Assembly: GCA_002337605.1 (NCBI GenBank)
Contig: DDGL01000016.1
Span: 1 to 64,000 of the forward strand
DNA: 64,000 nt
Origin: Flavobacteriaceae bacterium UBA1903
GTDB lineage: Bacteria > Bacteroidota > Bacteroidia > Flavobacteriales > Flavobacteriaceae
Reading direction: 5' to 3'
Below the pieces are notes generated by a model. That model was not told where the DNA came from, did not search any database, and was given only the letters and a program-made list of their open reading frames with translations. Positions within the stretch are counted from its first letter, which is position 1, and each line of letters opens with the position of its first letter. Of this stretch, positions 34,782 through 43,143 are shown one piece after another. Position numbers and translations under genes: made by a program.

Positions 34782-35297
34782 TTATATAGTTAAGTCATTC
34801 TCTTCTTTTAAGAATCTGGCATTGGTAAGCGTATTGGCGATTATCTTAAAGAACAATCCAATAATGGCTAAAAATAAAGGCACGAAAATGTTATTTCCAT
34901 ACTGCATTGAGATCCCAGAACCATCAAAACTTGCGATCCACATTGCAATGTAACTAGCGAGGGCGCCCAAAGCTGAAAGAATCATAAAGAGGCCACTTTT
35001 ATTTAGATTCCTGCTTACAGGTTCTTTTAATAAGTTATTGTCCATAAAATACCGGGCCGATTTCTTTAAAAACCAAAGTGCTGTAAGCATCAAACCGTAG
35101 GCAAACATTGCAATACCAACCCCCACCCAGTAGGAAATGGGTAGGTTTCTAACATCTTCATACCCATCTACTGAAACATCACCTATAGTATTGGTAAACA
35201 ACCCTAAGGGCAGTATAAATAAAAACCCTAAAATCCCGGGAATCATTAGAATGAATAGCAAATCAATCAGGTTTTTAAGTAACAAATTTGTTTTCAT
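34782..35297 (-). CDS. DUF2975 membrane protein (first of three)
   Basis: I choose the ATG at 35297 (171 residues), where MKTNLLLKNLIDLLF begins; an upstream ATG at 35321 lies inside the -7 box and is not plausible. Four membrane helices and the tail KEENDLTI. It is the first gene of the operon, and its promoter and palindromes are directly upstream. The family is found with XRE regulators in Firmicutes and Bacteroidota; the role is unknown. Confidence 0.8.
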   Translation of the reverse strand: MKTNLLLKNLIDLLFILMIPGILGFLFILPLGLFTNTIGDVSVDGYEDVRNLPISYWVGVGIAMFAYGLMLTALWFLKKSARYFMDNNLLKEPVSRNLNKSGLFMILSALGALASYIAMWIASFDGSGISMQYGNNIFVPLFLAIIGLFFKIIANTLTNARFLKEENDLTI

Positions 35298-35300
35298 ATA

Positions 35301-35350
35301 ATTATTGTTTAACGATAACAAATATATAAAAATTATTGAAAAACAATAAT
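35301..35350. promoter_or_regulatory. Operator-like ATTATTG palindromes around the DUF2975 promoter
   Basis: Three copies of ATTATTG: 35301-35307 (plus), 35332-35338 (plus) and 35344-35350 (minus). The last two form ATTATTG-N5-CAATAAT; the first and last form a perfect 10-base inverted repeat (ATTATTGTTT/AAACAATAAT) enclosing the promoter. The location over the TTG box fits repressor binding, plausibly by the operon's own XRE protein. Confidence 0.55.
35319..35346 (-). promoter_or_regulatory. Promoter of the DUF2975-XRE operon
   Basis: On the minus strand TTG, 17 bases, TATATTTG; the -7 box ends 21 bases before the ATG at 35297. Confidence 0.6.
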
Positions 35351-35404
35351 AAACATACTTTACTCATTTTAGAAATGATTTTTTAATAGCTGAAAATGTC
35401 GTGG

Positions 35405-35412
35405 TATATTTG
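35405..35412 (+). promoter_or_regulatory. -7 box of bioF, leaderless arrangement
   Basis: TATATTTG, then exactly four bases to the bioF ATG at 35417. No clear TTG box upstream. The same spacing recurs at bioD and bioA. Confidence 0.45.
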
Positions 35413-35416
35413 AAGC

Positions 35417-36574
35417 ATGCTCCCAAAAAAACTCCAAAACAAACTAGATAATCGCGTCACCAATAATTCATTGCGCACATTGGAAAATTCAAATAATTTA
35501 ATAGACTTTTCTTCGAACGATTACTTAGGACTTACTACGTCTAAAGCAGTTTTTTACCGTGCTTCTGAAATTTTAAAAAGTCACAATTTAGAAACAAACG
35601 GAGCTACAGGCTCTAGATTACTCTCGGGCAATCATAAACTCTACGAACTTGCCGAACAACAAATCGCCCAATTCCATAATACCGAAAGCGCTCTGCTTTT
35701 TAACAGTGGTTACGATGCTAACGTAGGGTTTTTTAGCAGCGTCCCACAGCGCGGCGATCTTATTTTGTATGACGAGTTATGCCACGCAAGCATCCGTGAT
35801 GGCATAAAAATGAGCGATGCAAAATCCTACAAATTCAAACACAACAACTTAAAAGATTTAAAACGAAGGTGTCAGGTTGAGCGCAATCGAAACCCTGATG
35901 AAACTTCCGAAATTTATGTGGTTACAGAAAGTGTTTTTAGCATGGATGGCGACCAGCCAGATTTAAAGGAGTTAGCAAATTTCTGTACAGAAAATAATGT
36001 GTATTTAATCATAGACGAAGCCCATGCGTTTGGAGTTTTTGGAGCAAGGGGCGAAGGATTGATTCAGGAACTAGCGTTAGAAAACCAGGTGTTTGCAAGG
36101 CTTATTACGTTTGGTAAAGCACTAGGATGTCACGGAGCAGCAATTTTATGTAATAAAAAACTGAAACAATACCTTGTAAATTTCGCCCGGAGCTTTATGT
36201 ACACCACCGCATTGCCCCCCCATGGGGTGGCAACTATTTGCAGTGCGTACGAAGCTCTTGAAAAATTTTCAGCAAGAGAACAGTTGCATAGAAATATTGC
36301 GTTACTTCAGGATAAGATTGCTGAAAACAACCTCCAAAACTTTTTTATTTCAAGTACATCTGCTATCCATAGCTGTGTTATTCCAGGGAATGAAAAAGTC
36401 AAAAAAGTTTCAGAAGCATTACTAAAAGAAGGGTTTAATGTAAAACCCATCCTTTCTCCAACGGTGCCCAAAGGACAGGAACGCCTACGTATTTGTGTAC
36501 ATAGTTTTAATACTGAAAACAACATTTTTAATTTGGTTAGAGGATTGAGTATTTTACTAAGAAAGGACGTTTAG
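35417..36574 (+). CDS. bioF: 8-amino-7-oxononanoate synthase
   Basis: 385 residues, an alpha-oxoamine synthase of normal length. It joins pimeloyl thioester and alanine in the first step of the biotin-ring pathway. Motifs: FSSNDYLGL, GSTGSR-like NGATGSRLLSG, DEAHAFGVFG, and the PLP Lys234 in TFGKALGCHG. It opens the biotin locus and probably has a leaderless mRNA. Confidence 0.93.
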   Translation: MLPKKLQNKLDNRVTNNSLRTLENSNNLIDFSSNDYLGLTTSKAVFYRASEILKSHNLETNGATGSRLLSGNHKLYELAEQQIAQFHNTESALLFNSGYDANVGFFSSVPQRGDLILYDELCHASIRDGIKMSDAKSYKFKHNNLKDLKRRCQVERNRNPDETSEIYVVTESVFSMDGDQPDLKELANFCTENNVYLIIDEAHAFGVFGARGEGLIQELALENQVFARLITFGKALGCHGAAILCNKKLKQYLVNFARSFMYTTALPPHGVATICSAYEALEKFSAREQLHRNIALLQDKIAENNLQNFFISSTSAIHSCVIPGNEKVKKVSEALLKEGFNVKPILSPTVPKGQERLRICVHSFNTENNIFNLVRGLSILLRKDV

Positions 36575-36688
36575 ACTCACGACCGTTCGCGTAGCTCGTT
36601 GCAAGAACCACGATTTTTTAAGGCATTACGTTAGAAACTGTCTTGTGTCAAAAAGTCGTCATTCGTGGTTCCCTTCGGTCTTGTTTCC

Positions 36689-36696
36689 TAACTTTG
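36689..36696 (+). promoter_or_regulatory. -7 box of bioD, leaderless arrangement
   Basis: TAACTTTG, then four bases (TGAA) to the bioD ATG. The 15-base stretch TAACTTTGTG-A-AATG is repeated at bioA with one change. Confidence 0.45.
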
Positions 36697-36700
36697 TGAA

Positions 36701-37339
36701 ATGGAAAACCAAACCTATTTTATCACGGGCATCTCAACAGAAGTTGGTAAAACAATAGCTTCCGCCATCATAACAGAAGCGCTTCAGGCCGACTATTGGA
36801 AACCTGTTCAGGCAGGAGAACTGAACAACAGCGATACACATAAAGTGCAAAAATTTGTTTCGAACAAAAAGACAACGTTTCATTCTTCGGCTTTCAACCT
36901 GGAAACGCCTATGAGTCCGCATGCAGCTGCCGAAATTGATGGTGTTCAACTTTCAGCAAAAAAAATAAAACGTCCTGCTACTAAAAATAACCTTGTGATA
37001 GAAGGTGCTGGTGGAATTTTAGTGCCTTTAAACGGTACGGAAACTATTGCAGATCTAATTCAAAAAGAGGATAAAGTGATTGTTGTTTCCCGCCACTATT
37101 TGGGAAGTATTAACCATACGTTGCTCACTGTTGAAGCCCTGAAAGCAAGAAATTTAAATGTCTTCGGAATTATCTTTAGCGGAGCATCAACTCCTTCAAC
37201 TGAACGTGTTATTGAAGAAATGACGAATGTTCCCATCCTGGGAAGGATTGAAGAAGAACCCTATTTTGATGCGAATGTAGTGAAGGAGTATGCTACTATT
37301 TTGCAACCACGACTAGCGGGAACCAGGAACCAAGGCTAG
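36701..37339 (+). CDS. bioD: Dethiobiotin synthetase
   Basis: 212 residues. It forms the ureido ring of dethiobiotin from 7,8-diaminopelargonate, CO2 and ATP. The P loop is FITGISTEVGKT near the N terminus, and EGAGGILVPL is the conserved ligand segment. It is 126 bases after bioF, which contains an ACCACGA/TCGTGGT inverted repeat. Confidence 0.93.
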   Translation: MENQTYFITGISTEVGKTIASAIITEALQADYWKPVQAGELNNSDTHKVQKFVSNKKTTFHSSAFNLETPMSPHAAAEIDGVQLSAKKIKRPATKNNLVIEGAGGILVPLNGTETIADLIQKEDKVIVVSRHYLGSINHTLLTVEALKARNLNVFGIIFSGASTPSTERVIEEMTNVPILGRIEEEPYFDANVVKEYATILQPRLAGTRNQG

Positions 37340-37394
37340 ATTTTTATTACAAAAATTGGGGGATCCCCATCCGTTAATCTCCAACCAATACTAG

Positions 37395-37402
37395 TAACTT
37401 TG
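37395..37402 (+). promoter_or_regulatory. -7 box of bioA, leaderless arrangement
   Basis: TAACTTTG, then four bases (TGCA) to the bioA ATG at 37407. Confidence 0.45.
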
Positions 37403-37406
37403 TGCA

Positions 37407-38672
37407 ATGAAATTATCTAAACGCGACCAAAAGCACATATGGCACCCCCTTACCCAGCATCAAACTGCACAACCTGCTCTAGGGATTGTAAAAGCAAAAG
37501 GAGCACTGCTTTGGGATGAAGCCGGAAACGAATACATAGACGGGATTGCATCGTGGTATACAACCATGTATGGGCATTGCAATGAGCATATTGTTGCCGC
37601 AGTTTCTCAACAAATGAAGGAACTCGACTTTGTGATGTTTAGTGGGCTTACACACGAGCCGGCAGTGCAACTTTCAGAGCAATTGATGAACATCTTACCG
37701 GAGAATCAGCAAAAGATTTTTTTTAATGATAATGGTTCTACTGCTGTGGAAGCGGGAATAAAAATGGCATTGCAATTTCATCATAATGCAGGGGCTAAAA
37801 GAGACACATTAATCGCTTTCGAAAATGGATTTCACGGCGATACATTTGGTGCTATGAGTGCTTCCGGACTTGCCAGTTACAACGCTCCTTTTGAAGATTT
37901 TTTGCTGAAAGTGATCCGTATTCCTACTCCACAAGAGAATAATCTGGATGAAGTACTTCAAAAATTAGAAACTGCAATTACCTCAACTTCCTGTGCAGCT
38001 TTTATTTTTGAACCTTTGGTGCAAGGTGCTGCGGGGATGAAATTTCATACGGCTGAAGGTTTAGACGCCATCATTAAAAAATGTCAAAAAGCTGGAGTGA
38101 TATGCATAGCCGATGAGATCATGACAGGATTTGGTAAAACAGGAACCAATTTTGCCTGTGACCAGTTACAAAACAACCCCGATATTATGTGTTTGGGAAA
38201 AGCACTTACGGCTGGAATGTTCCCGTTGAGCATTACCAGTTGTTCTCAAAAAGTATTTGATAGCTTTTTAAGCGATGAGGTAAGCAAAGGATTTTTTCAT
38301 GCCCATACGTTTAGTGCGCATCCGTTGGGGTGTGCTGCGGCTCTTGCAGGATTGGAATTGCTAAATGCTGCTGAAATAGTAGAACAGCGAAACTACATTG
38401 AAAGGGCACACCAACACTTTGCAGCCCGAATAAAAAACCACAAAAAAATAAAAGAAGTACGCTGCAAAGGAGTAATTCTTGCCCTGGATTTAAACGTTGA
38501 AATGGAGCGCTATGGAAGCGTACGTGATGCGTTGTACCAGTTTTTTATGGAACGTGGTGTGGCATTGCGACCTTTAGGAAGCACTGTGTATCTCTTGCCG
38601 CCTTATAGTATTGCTAAAAAAGAACTTCAGAAAATTTACGATACTGTTGAAGAGGCGTTGGCAATAGCTTAA
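37407..38672 (+). CDS. bioA: Adenosylmethionine-8-amino-7-oxononanoate aminotransferase
   Basis: 421 residues, class III aminotransferase. It converts 8-amino-7-oxononanoate to diaminopelargonate. Motifs: HIWHPLTQH near the N terminus (typical of BioA), GASWYTTMYGHC-like ASWYTTMYGH, IADEIMTGFGKTG, and the PLP Lys265 in CLGKALTAG. The ketosynthase gene follows after two bases. Confidence 0.94.
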   Translation: MKLSKRDQKHIWHPLTQHQTAQPALGIVKAKGALLWDEAGNEYIDGIASWYTTMYGHCNEHIVAAVSQQMKELDFVMFSGLTHEPAVQLSEQLMNILPENQQKIFFNDNGSTAVEAGIKMALQFHHNAGAKRDTLIAFENGFHGDTFGAMSASGLASYNAPFEDFLLKVIRIPTPQENNLDEVLQKLETAITSTSCAAFIFEPLVQGAAGMKFHTAEGLDAIIKKCQKAGVICIADEIMTGFGKTGTNFACDQLQNNPDIMCLGKALTAGMFPLSITSCSQKVFDSFLSDEVSKGFFHAHTFSAHPLGCAAALAGLELLNAAEIVEQRNYIERAHQHFAARIKNHKKIKEVRCKGVILALDLNVEMERYGSVRDALYQFFMERGVALRPLGSTVYLLPPYSIAKKELQKIYDTVEEALAIA

Positions 38673-38674
38673 AT

Positions 38675-39838
38675 TTGCCAAAAAATACATCCTTGCCACA
38701 ACCCATTTCCATAGCTGCTATTACTACTGTTTCTGCTTTAGGTGCGTCTTCTGATAAAGTCTGGCAGCACTACAGAGATGGTATTCCGTTGTTTTCTGAA
38801 TGGAACGGCACTATTGTGTCAAAAGTGTCTTCTGAAATTGAAACCGAGTTACAACAGCTTCAACAGCAAAACGATCGGTATAAAAACCTGGACCGGTCTG
38901 TACTACTGGCAATTTTGGTTGCTAAAAAATGTGCGCAGAAGTTTGAATTTCAATCCAAAAATACAGGCGTAAACATTGGTTCTTCTCGTGGTGCAACGGG
39001 TTTGTTCGAAAAATACCATCAGGATTTTCAGCAACACGGTAAAGTTTCTCCGTTCGCTTCCCCCACCACTACGTTAGGAAATATTTCTTCCTGGGTGGCA
39101 CAGGATTTGGGAGCAGATGGTGTTGCGATAGACCATTCGGTTACGTGCTCTACTGCTATGCATGCACTGTTGAATGGGATTGCCTGGTTACAGGCCGAAA
39201 TGGCAGACATTTTTGTAGTGGGTGGAAGCGAAGCCGCACTCACCCCGTTTACGATTGCACAAATGAAAGCGTTAAAACTCTATAGTGCTTCCCGCCACCG
39301 AATGGCGTGTGAGAGTATGCGCTTTCAGAAAAAAGAAAATACCATGGTGTTGGGAGAAGGTGCTGGTGTTGCAATTTTAGAAAGAGGAATTTCAGAAAAA
39401 ACACAAGCAGTAATTGCTGGCTACGGAATTGCCTCGGAACAATTGGAGCATAACAGCTCTATTTCAGAAAACGCCGACTGTTTTCAAAAATCGATGCGTA
39501 GGGCATTGGATAGTGCAAATTTAGAGACTGTAGATGCTGTTATTTTACACGCCCCCGGGACGGTAAAAGGAGATGTGGCTGAAAAGAATGCCATAAACCT
39601 GGTGTTTGGAAAGCAGTTGCCATTATTAACTTCCAACAAATGGCTGGTGGGGCATACCTTCGCAACTTCAGGAATGTTGAGTATAGAAATGGCGGTACTC
39701 ATGCTTCAGAAAAATAAATTTATTGAAAACCCGTTTTTTGCCAATGCGCGTCACCTTCCGCAGGAGTTACAAACCGTGCTGGTAAATGCTGTGGGCTTCG
39801 GGGGAAATGCAGTGAGTATTATTCTGCAAAAACCCTAA
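38675..39838 (+). CDS. Beta-ketoacyl-ACP synthase-like protein in the biotin locus
   Basis: 387 residues from a TTG start two bases after bioA. It has the thiolase-fold ketosynthase triad: Cys158 in HSVTCSTAMHALL, His292 in LHAPGTVKGD and His327 in LVGHTFATSG. The last motif departs from the usual GHTLGAAG. It is a KAS I/II-like protein, shorter than FabF (about 410). No bioC, bioH, bioZ or bioW is in the locus, so it may take part in making the pimeloyl precursor; this is inference from position. Confidence 0.8.
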   Translation: MPKNTSLPQPISIAAITTVSALGASSDKVWQHYRDGIPLFSEWNGTIVSKVSSEIETELQQLQQQNDRYKNLDRSVLLAILVAKKCAQKFEFQSKNTGVNIGSSRGATGLFEKYHQDFQQHGKVSPFASPTTTLGNISSWVAQDLGADGVAIDHSVTCSTAMHALLNGIAWLQAEMADIFVVGGSEAALTPFTIAQMKALKLYSASRHRMACESMRFQKKENTMVLGEGAGVAILERGISEKTQAVIAGYGIASEQLEHNSSISENADCFQKSMRRALDSANLETVDAVILHAPGTVKGDVAEKNAINLVFGKQLPLLTSNKWLVGHTFATSGMLSIEMAVLMLQKNKFIENPFFANARHLPQELQTVLVNAVGFGGNAVSIILQKP

Positions 39839-39877
39839 AAAACTTACTTCAATTTCCCTATTTTTGAACTATCTCAG

Positions 39878-39910
39878 AGACCTGTCAGGTTTCAAAAACC
39901 TGACAGGTCT
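39878..39910. repeat. GACCTGTCAGG palindrome
   Basis: A perfect 15-base inverted repeat (39878-39892 and 39896-39910) with a three-base loop, AGACCTGTCAGGTTT and its complement. It lies between the ketosynthase and bioB. It lacks a T run, so it is more likely a REP-type element than a terminator. Confidence 0.65.
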
Positions 39911-39949
39911 TTCCTAATTAAAAGTTACCCGACTGCTCGGGCACTAAAG

Positions 39950-41038
39950 ATGACCAAGATAAAACACAACTGGACCAAAGAAGAAATAGTAGCCGTTTAC
40001 AACAAACCAATGATGGAGCTGCTCTACGAAGCAGCAACGGTTCATCGGGAATACCACAACCCTAATCAGGTACAGGTTTCAACCTTACTTTCCATAAAAA
40101 CAGGAGGGTGTCCGGAAGATTGTGGCTATTGTCCGCAAGCAGCACGATACCACACCGATATTGAAGGAAATGATTTAATGAGCGTTCCTCAGGTTAAAGC
40201 GCAAGCCTTGCGTGCTAAAGCGAGTGGTAGTTCCCGTGTATGTATGGGAGCCGCCTGGCGAAATGTGAAAGACGGAAAAGAGTTTGATCAGGTGCTGGAA
40301 ATGGTACGGACTATCAACAAATTGGATATGGAAGTGTGCTGTACACTTGGGATGATTACCGAAAATCAGGCTCAGCGCCTTGCTGAAGCTGGTTTGTATG
40401 CTTACAATCACAATCTGGATACCTCCGAAGATTATTATAAAGATGTAATTTCTACTCGTGCCTATCAGGATAGGTTGGACACTATTGGTAATGTTCGTAA
40501 GACAAACGTAACCGTATGTAGTGGTGGAATTATAGGAATGGGTGAAACACTGGAAGACCGCGCAGGAATGTTGGTTGCACTGGCGAGTCTAAGTCCGCAG
40601 CCCGAGAGTACTCCCATAAATGCCTTGGTGCCGGTTGAGGGTACTCCAATGGGTGACATCGAAAAAGTAAGTATCTGGGAAATGATACGTATGGTTGCAA
40701 CTACCAGAATTGTCATGCCACAAACCCAGGTGCGACTTTCTGCAGGAAGAACTGAAATGAGCCGTGAAGGCCAGGCTATGTGTTTCTTTGCAGGAGCGAA
40801 TTCTATTTTTGCGGGCGATAAGTTGTTGACTACCCCGAATCCAGATGTAAATGAAGATATGAAGATGTTTGAATTGCTGGGGCTGCAACCTATGAAAGCT
40901 TTTGTGAAAAAGGCCCAGCCCGAAACCGTTGAGGAACAATATTCTCAATACAAGGAACAAGGGGAAAAACCAAAATGGACCCGTCCCGGGCATACTATTG
41001 AGCGTAATGTAGAGGCCAAGGCTAAAGCGAAGCTTTAA
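39950..41038 (+). CDS. bioB: Biotin synthase
   Basis: 362 residues. This radical-SAM enzyme inserts sulfur into dethiobiotin, the last step of biotin synthesis. The [4Fe-4S] site is Cys54, Cys58 and Cys61 in GGCPEDCGYC. The second-cluster Cys and Arg residues lie in VCMGAAW and CCTLGM and RLSAGR. It is separated from the rest of the locus by a palindromic repeat, so may be transcribed partly on its own. Confidence 0.96.
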   Translation: MTKIKHNWTKEEIVAVYNKPMMELLYEAATVHREYHNPNQVQVSTLLSIKTGGCPEDCGYCPQAARYHTDIEGNDLMSVPQVKAQALRAKASGSSRVCMGAAWRNVKDGKEFDQVLEMVRTINKLDMEVCCTLGMITENQAQRLAEAGLYAYNHNLDTSEDYYKDVISTRAYQDRLDTIGNVRKTNVTVCSGGIIGMGETLEDRAGMLVALASLSPQPESTPINALVPVEGTPMGDIEKVSIWEMIRMVATTRIVMPQTQVRLSAGRTEMSREGQAMCFFAGANSIFAGDKLLTTPNPDVNEDMKMFELLGLQPMKAFVKKAQPETVEEQYSQYKEQGEKPKWTRPGHTIERNVEAKAKAKL

Positions 41039-41188
41039 TACATTCGCTTACGGAGCTTTTCAAAATCTATCTTGTAGTAACTAGCCGTTGGTACAGCGAA
41101 GTTTTAAAAACTTCAATAAGCGAAAGTGGTTTTGCAACAAATCTTAATGCAAAAAAAACTATTGAAATAGATAAACATTTCATTTTTA

Positions 41189-41196
41189 TATATTTG
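41189..41196 (+). promoter_or_regulatory. -7 box of the FN3 lipoprotein gene
   Basis: TATATTTG, 26 bases before the ATG; no TTG box at the proper distance (nearest TTG is 24 bases upstream). Confidence 0.4.
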
Positions 41197-41221
41197 CAAC
41201 CAAATTCAAAAAAAATATAGT

Positions 41222-42121
41222 ATGAAAAATGTTTTATTGGCAGCCTTTTTTGGGTTGCTCTTAGTTTCTTGTTCTGGAGATGATGACGGCGGTGGTTCTA
41301 CTGTGGGTGATTGTGATCAACCTACACAATTTGTAGAATTTAATATTACGCAGACTTCTGCAGTAGTTGAATGGCAACAGGAAGGTGCCCCTTCTTTTAT
41401 TGTAGAATATGGTGAGCAAGGGTTTGCCTTAGGTTCTGGCGATCAGGTGACCTCAACAAATTTAAGTGCTGAAATTACAGGTTTGACGCTAGATACTACG
41501 TACGATTATTATATAAGAGCTGTTTGCTCTTCAGATAATGTGAGCGAATTTATTGGACCAGAAAACTTCACTACGTTGGCTTGTGAAAAAGTGACAAATG
41601 TTGAAGTTTTTAATATTACAGAGTCCTCGGCTTTTATCACGTTCGATTTAAACTTATCTACAGTAGAGTATGAAATTGAATATGGTCTATCTGGTTTTAC
41701 AGTAGGTTCTGGGACCAAAATAGTTTCTGATGGTGGTGTCGAAGTTGATGATTTATCTCCAGATACAGCATACGACGTGTATGTTAGATCTATATGTGGT
41801 GAAGAAGTTAGTGAAGACTCTAATGTGGTAACTTTTACAACACTACCTGCGTGTACTGCTCCTAAAGCATTTGATGGGGTGGCATTAGGTTCTGGTAATG
41901 TTGGATTAGGATGGGATCCTTCAGGTGAAACTGCTTGGAGATTAGAATATGGGTTGTCGGGGTTTGCTCTAGGGACCGGAGATGAATTAAATACATCGAA
42001 CAATTCAATTGAAGTTACTGGTTTACAATCTGGAGAGGTGTATGAGTTTTATGTTCAGGCTAATTGTGGGTCTGATGGTTTCAGTGAATTTACTGGACCT
42101 CTTACAATTGCTGTGCAATAA
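41222..42121 (+). CDS. Fibronectin type III-repeat lipoprotein
   Basis: 299 residues. Lipobox L-V-S-C (Cys17) followed by GDDDGGG, the acidic spacer common in surface lipoproteins of Bacteroidota. Three FN3 repeats follow (about 30-120, 120-208, 210-299), each with the pattern EYGxxGFxxGSG and VTGL or DLSPDTAYDVYVRS. The closely similar repeats suggest internal duplication. Likely a surface-exposed, cell-surface binding protein. Terminator directly downstream. Confidence 0.85.
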   Translation: MKNVLLAAFFGLLLVSCSGDDDGGGSTVGDCDQPTQFVEFNITQTSAVVEWQQEGAPSFIVEYGEQGFALGSGDQVTSTNLSAEITGLTLDTTYDYYIRAVCSSDNVSEFIGPENFTTLACEKVTNVEVFNITESSAFITFDLNLSTVEYEIEYGLSGFTVGSGTKIVSDGGVEVDDLSPDTAYDVYVRSICGEEVSEDSNVVTFTTLPACTAPKAFDGVALGSGNVGLGWDPSGETAWRLEYGLSGFALGTGDELNTSNNSIEVTGLQSGEVYEFYVQANCGSDGFSEFTGPLTIAVQ

Positions 42122-42150
42122 GCTTTATAAACAACAAGCACTATTTTATA

Positions 42151-42187
42151 AAGCCGATATACCAAGTATGTATATCGGCTTTTTTTG
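42151..42187 (+). terminator. Terminator after the FN3 lipoprotein gene
   Basis: Stem AAGCCGATATA/TATATCGGCTT (42151-42161 and 42171-42181) followed by T6. Confidence 0.9.
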
Positions 42188-42232
42188 TACTCTAATGTTA
42201 CCATAAAGTTTCGTAAATTCGTCTATTACAAT

Positions 42233-43096
42233 ATGCAGCTACAAGAAATAGATCGGGTTAAAAATATTACGAAAGAAGATTTCCGTAAACACTACTTAAA
42301 ACCACAAAAACCAGTCATTATAGAACGCTTTGTAGATGATTGGCCTGCCGTGCAGAAGTGGGATTTGGATTACATGGCGGACGTGGCGGGAGATATTACG
42401 GTCCCATTGTACGATGATCGTCCCGTGCGTCACGACGAGGGTTTTAATCAGGCGCACGCTACTATGAAGATGCGCGAGTATGTAGAACTCCTTAAAAAAG
42501 AGCCTACCAGGTATCGTATTTTTCTTTGGAATATCTTAAAAGAAGTGCCAGAGCTGCAGAAAGATTATACGTATCCAGATTTTGGAATTAGCTTAATGAA
42601 GGGGCTGCCCATGCTATTTTTTGGCGGGGAAGACAGCTATACCTTTATGCATTACGATATAGACCTGGCTAATATTTTTCATTTTCATTTTCAAGGAAAA
42701 AAGGAAGTGATTTTGTTTGATCAAAGCCAGAATGATTATTTATACAAGATTCCACATTCTTTAATTGTACGGGAGGATATAGATTTTAACAACCCCGATT
42801 ATGAGAAATGGCCTGCTTTAAAAAAGGCAAAAGGCTTTAGAGGAAATTTAGAGCATGGTGAAGTGTTGTATATGCCCGAAGGCTATTGGCACTATATGCG
42901 CTACATCACTCCAGGATTTTCGATGAGTCTACGTGCTATTGCCCGTAACCCAAAAAATTTAGGGAAAGCTATCTACAATATTGCTATCATGCGCCATTAC
43001 GATAACCTGATGCGTCGCTTACAAGGGCAGGACTGGATCGATAAGAAGAATGAAAAGGCAATAACCAAAACGCATAAAAAACTCGGAATCGATTAA
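42233..43096 (+). CDS. JmjC/cupin-8 family oxygenase-like protein
   Basis: I place the start at the ATG at 42233 (287 residues); the longer frame opens with a TTG inside the terminator. The cupin metal site is visible: HYD in FMHYDIDLANIFHFHF and a distal His in YMPEGYWHYMRY, with the second strand EVILFDQSQ. This matches the 2-oxoglutarate-dependent JmjC-like hydroxylase fold (FIH/Tyw5 type). The substrate is unknown. It is transcribed alone between a terminator and a heptamer array. Confidence 0.82.
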   Translation: MQLQEIDRVKNITKEDFRKHYLKPQKPVIIERFVDDWPAVQKWDLDYMADVAGDITVPLYDDRPVRHDEGFNQAHATMKMREYVELLKKEPTRYRIFLWNILKEVPELQKDYTYPDFGISLMKGLPMLFFGGEDSYTFMHYDIDLANIFHFHFQGKKEVILFDQSQNDYLYKIPHSLIVREDIDFNNPDYEKWPALKKAKGFRGNLEHGEVLYMPEGYWHYMRYITPGFSMSLRAIARNPKNLGKAIYNIAIMRHYDNLMRRLQGQDWIDKKNEKAITKTHKKLGID

Positions 43097-43101
43097 TATT
43101 T

Positions 43102-43143
43102 GACTCACGACTCACGACTCACGACTCACGACTCACGACTCAC
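43102..43143. repeat. Six tandem copies of the heptamer GACTCAC
   Basis: Six exact 7-base units between the JmjC gene and recX, followed by a degenerate ACTTCAC. The recX stop codon (43140-43142) is within the array. A related array (ACTCACC, four copies) is at 57123-57150. Confidence 0.9.

Noticed and set aside
43102..43143. CRISPR array
   Set aside because: Units are only 7 bases, without spacers and without cas genes.
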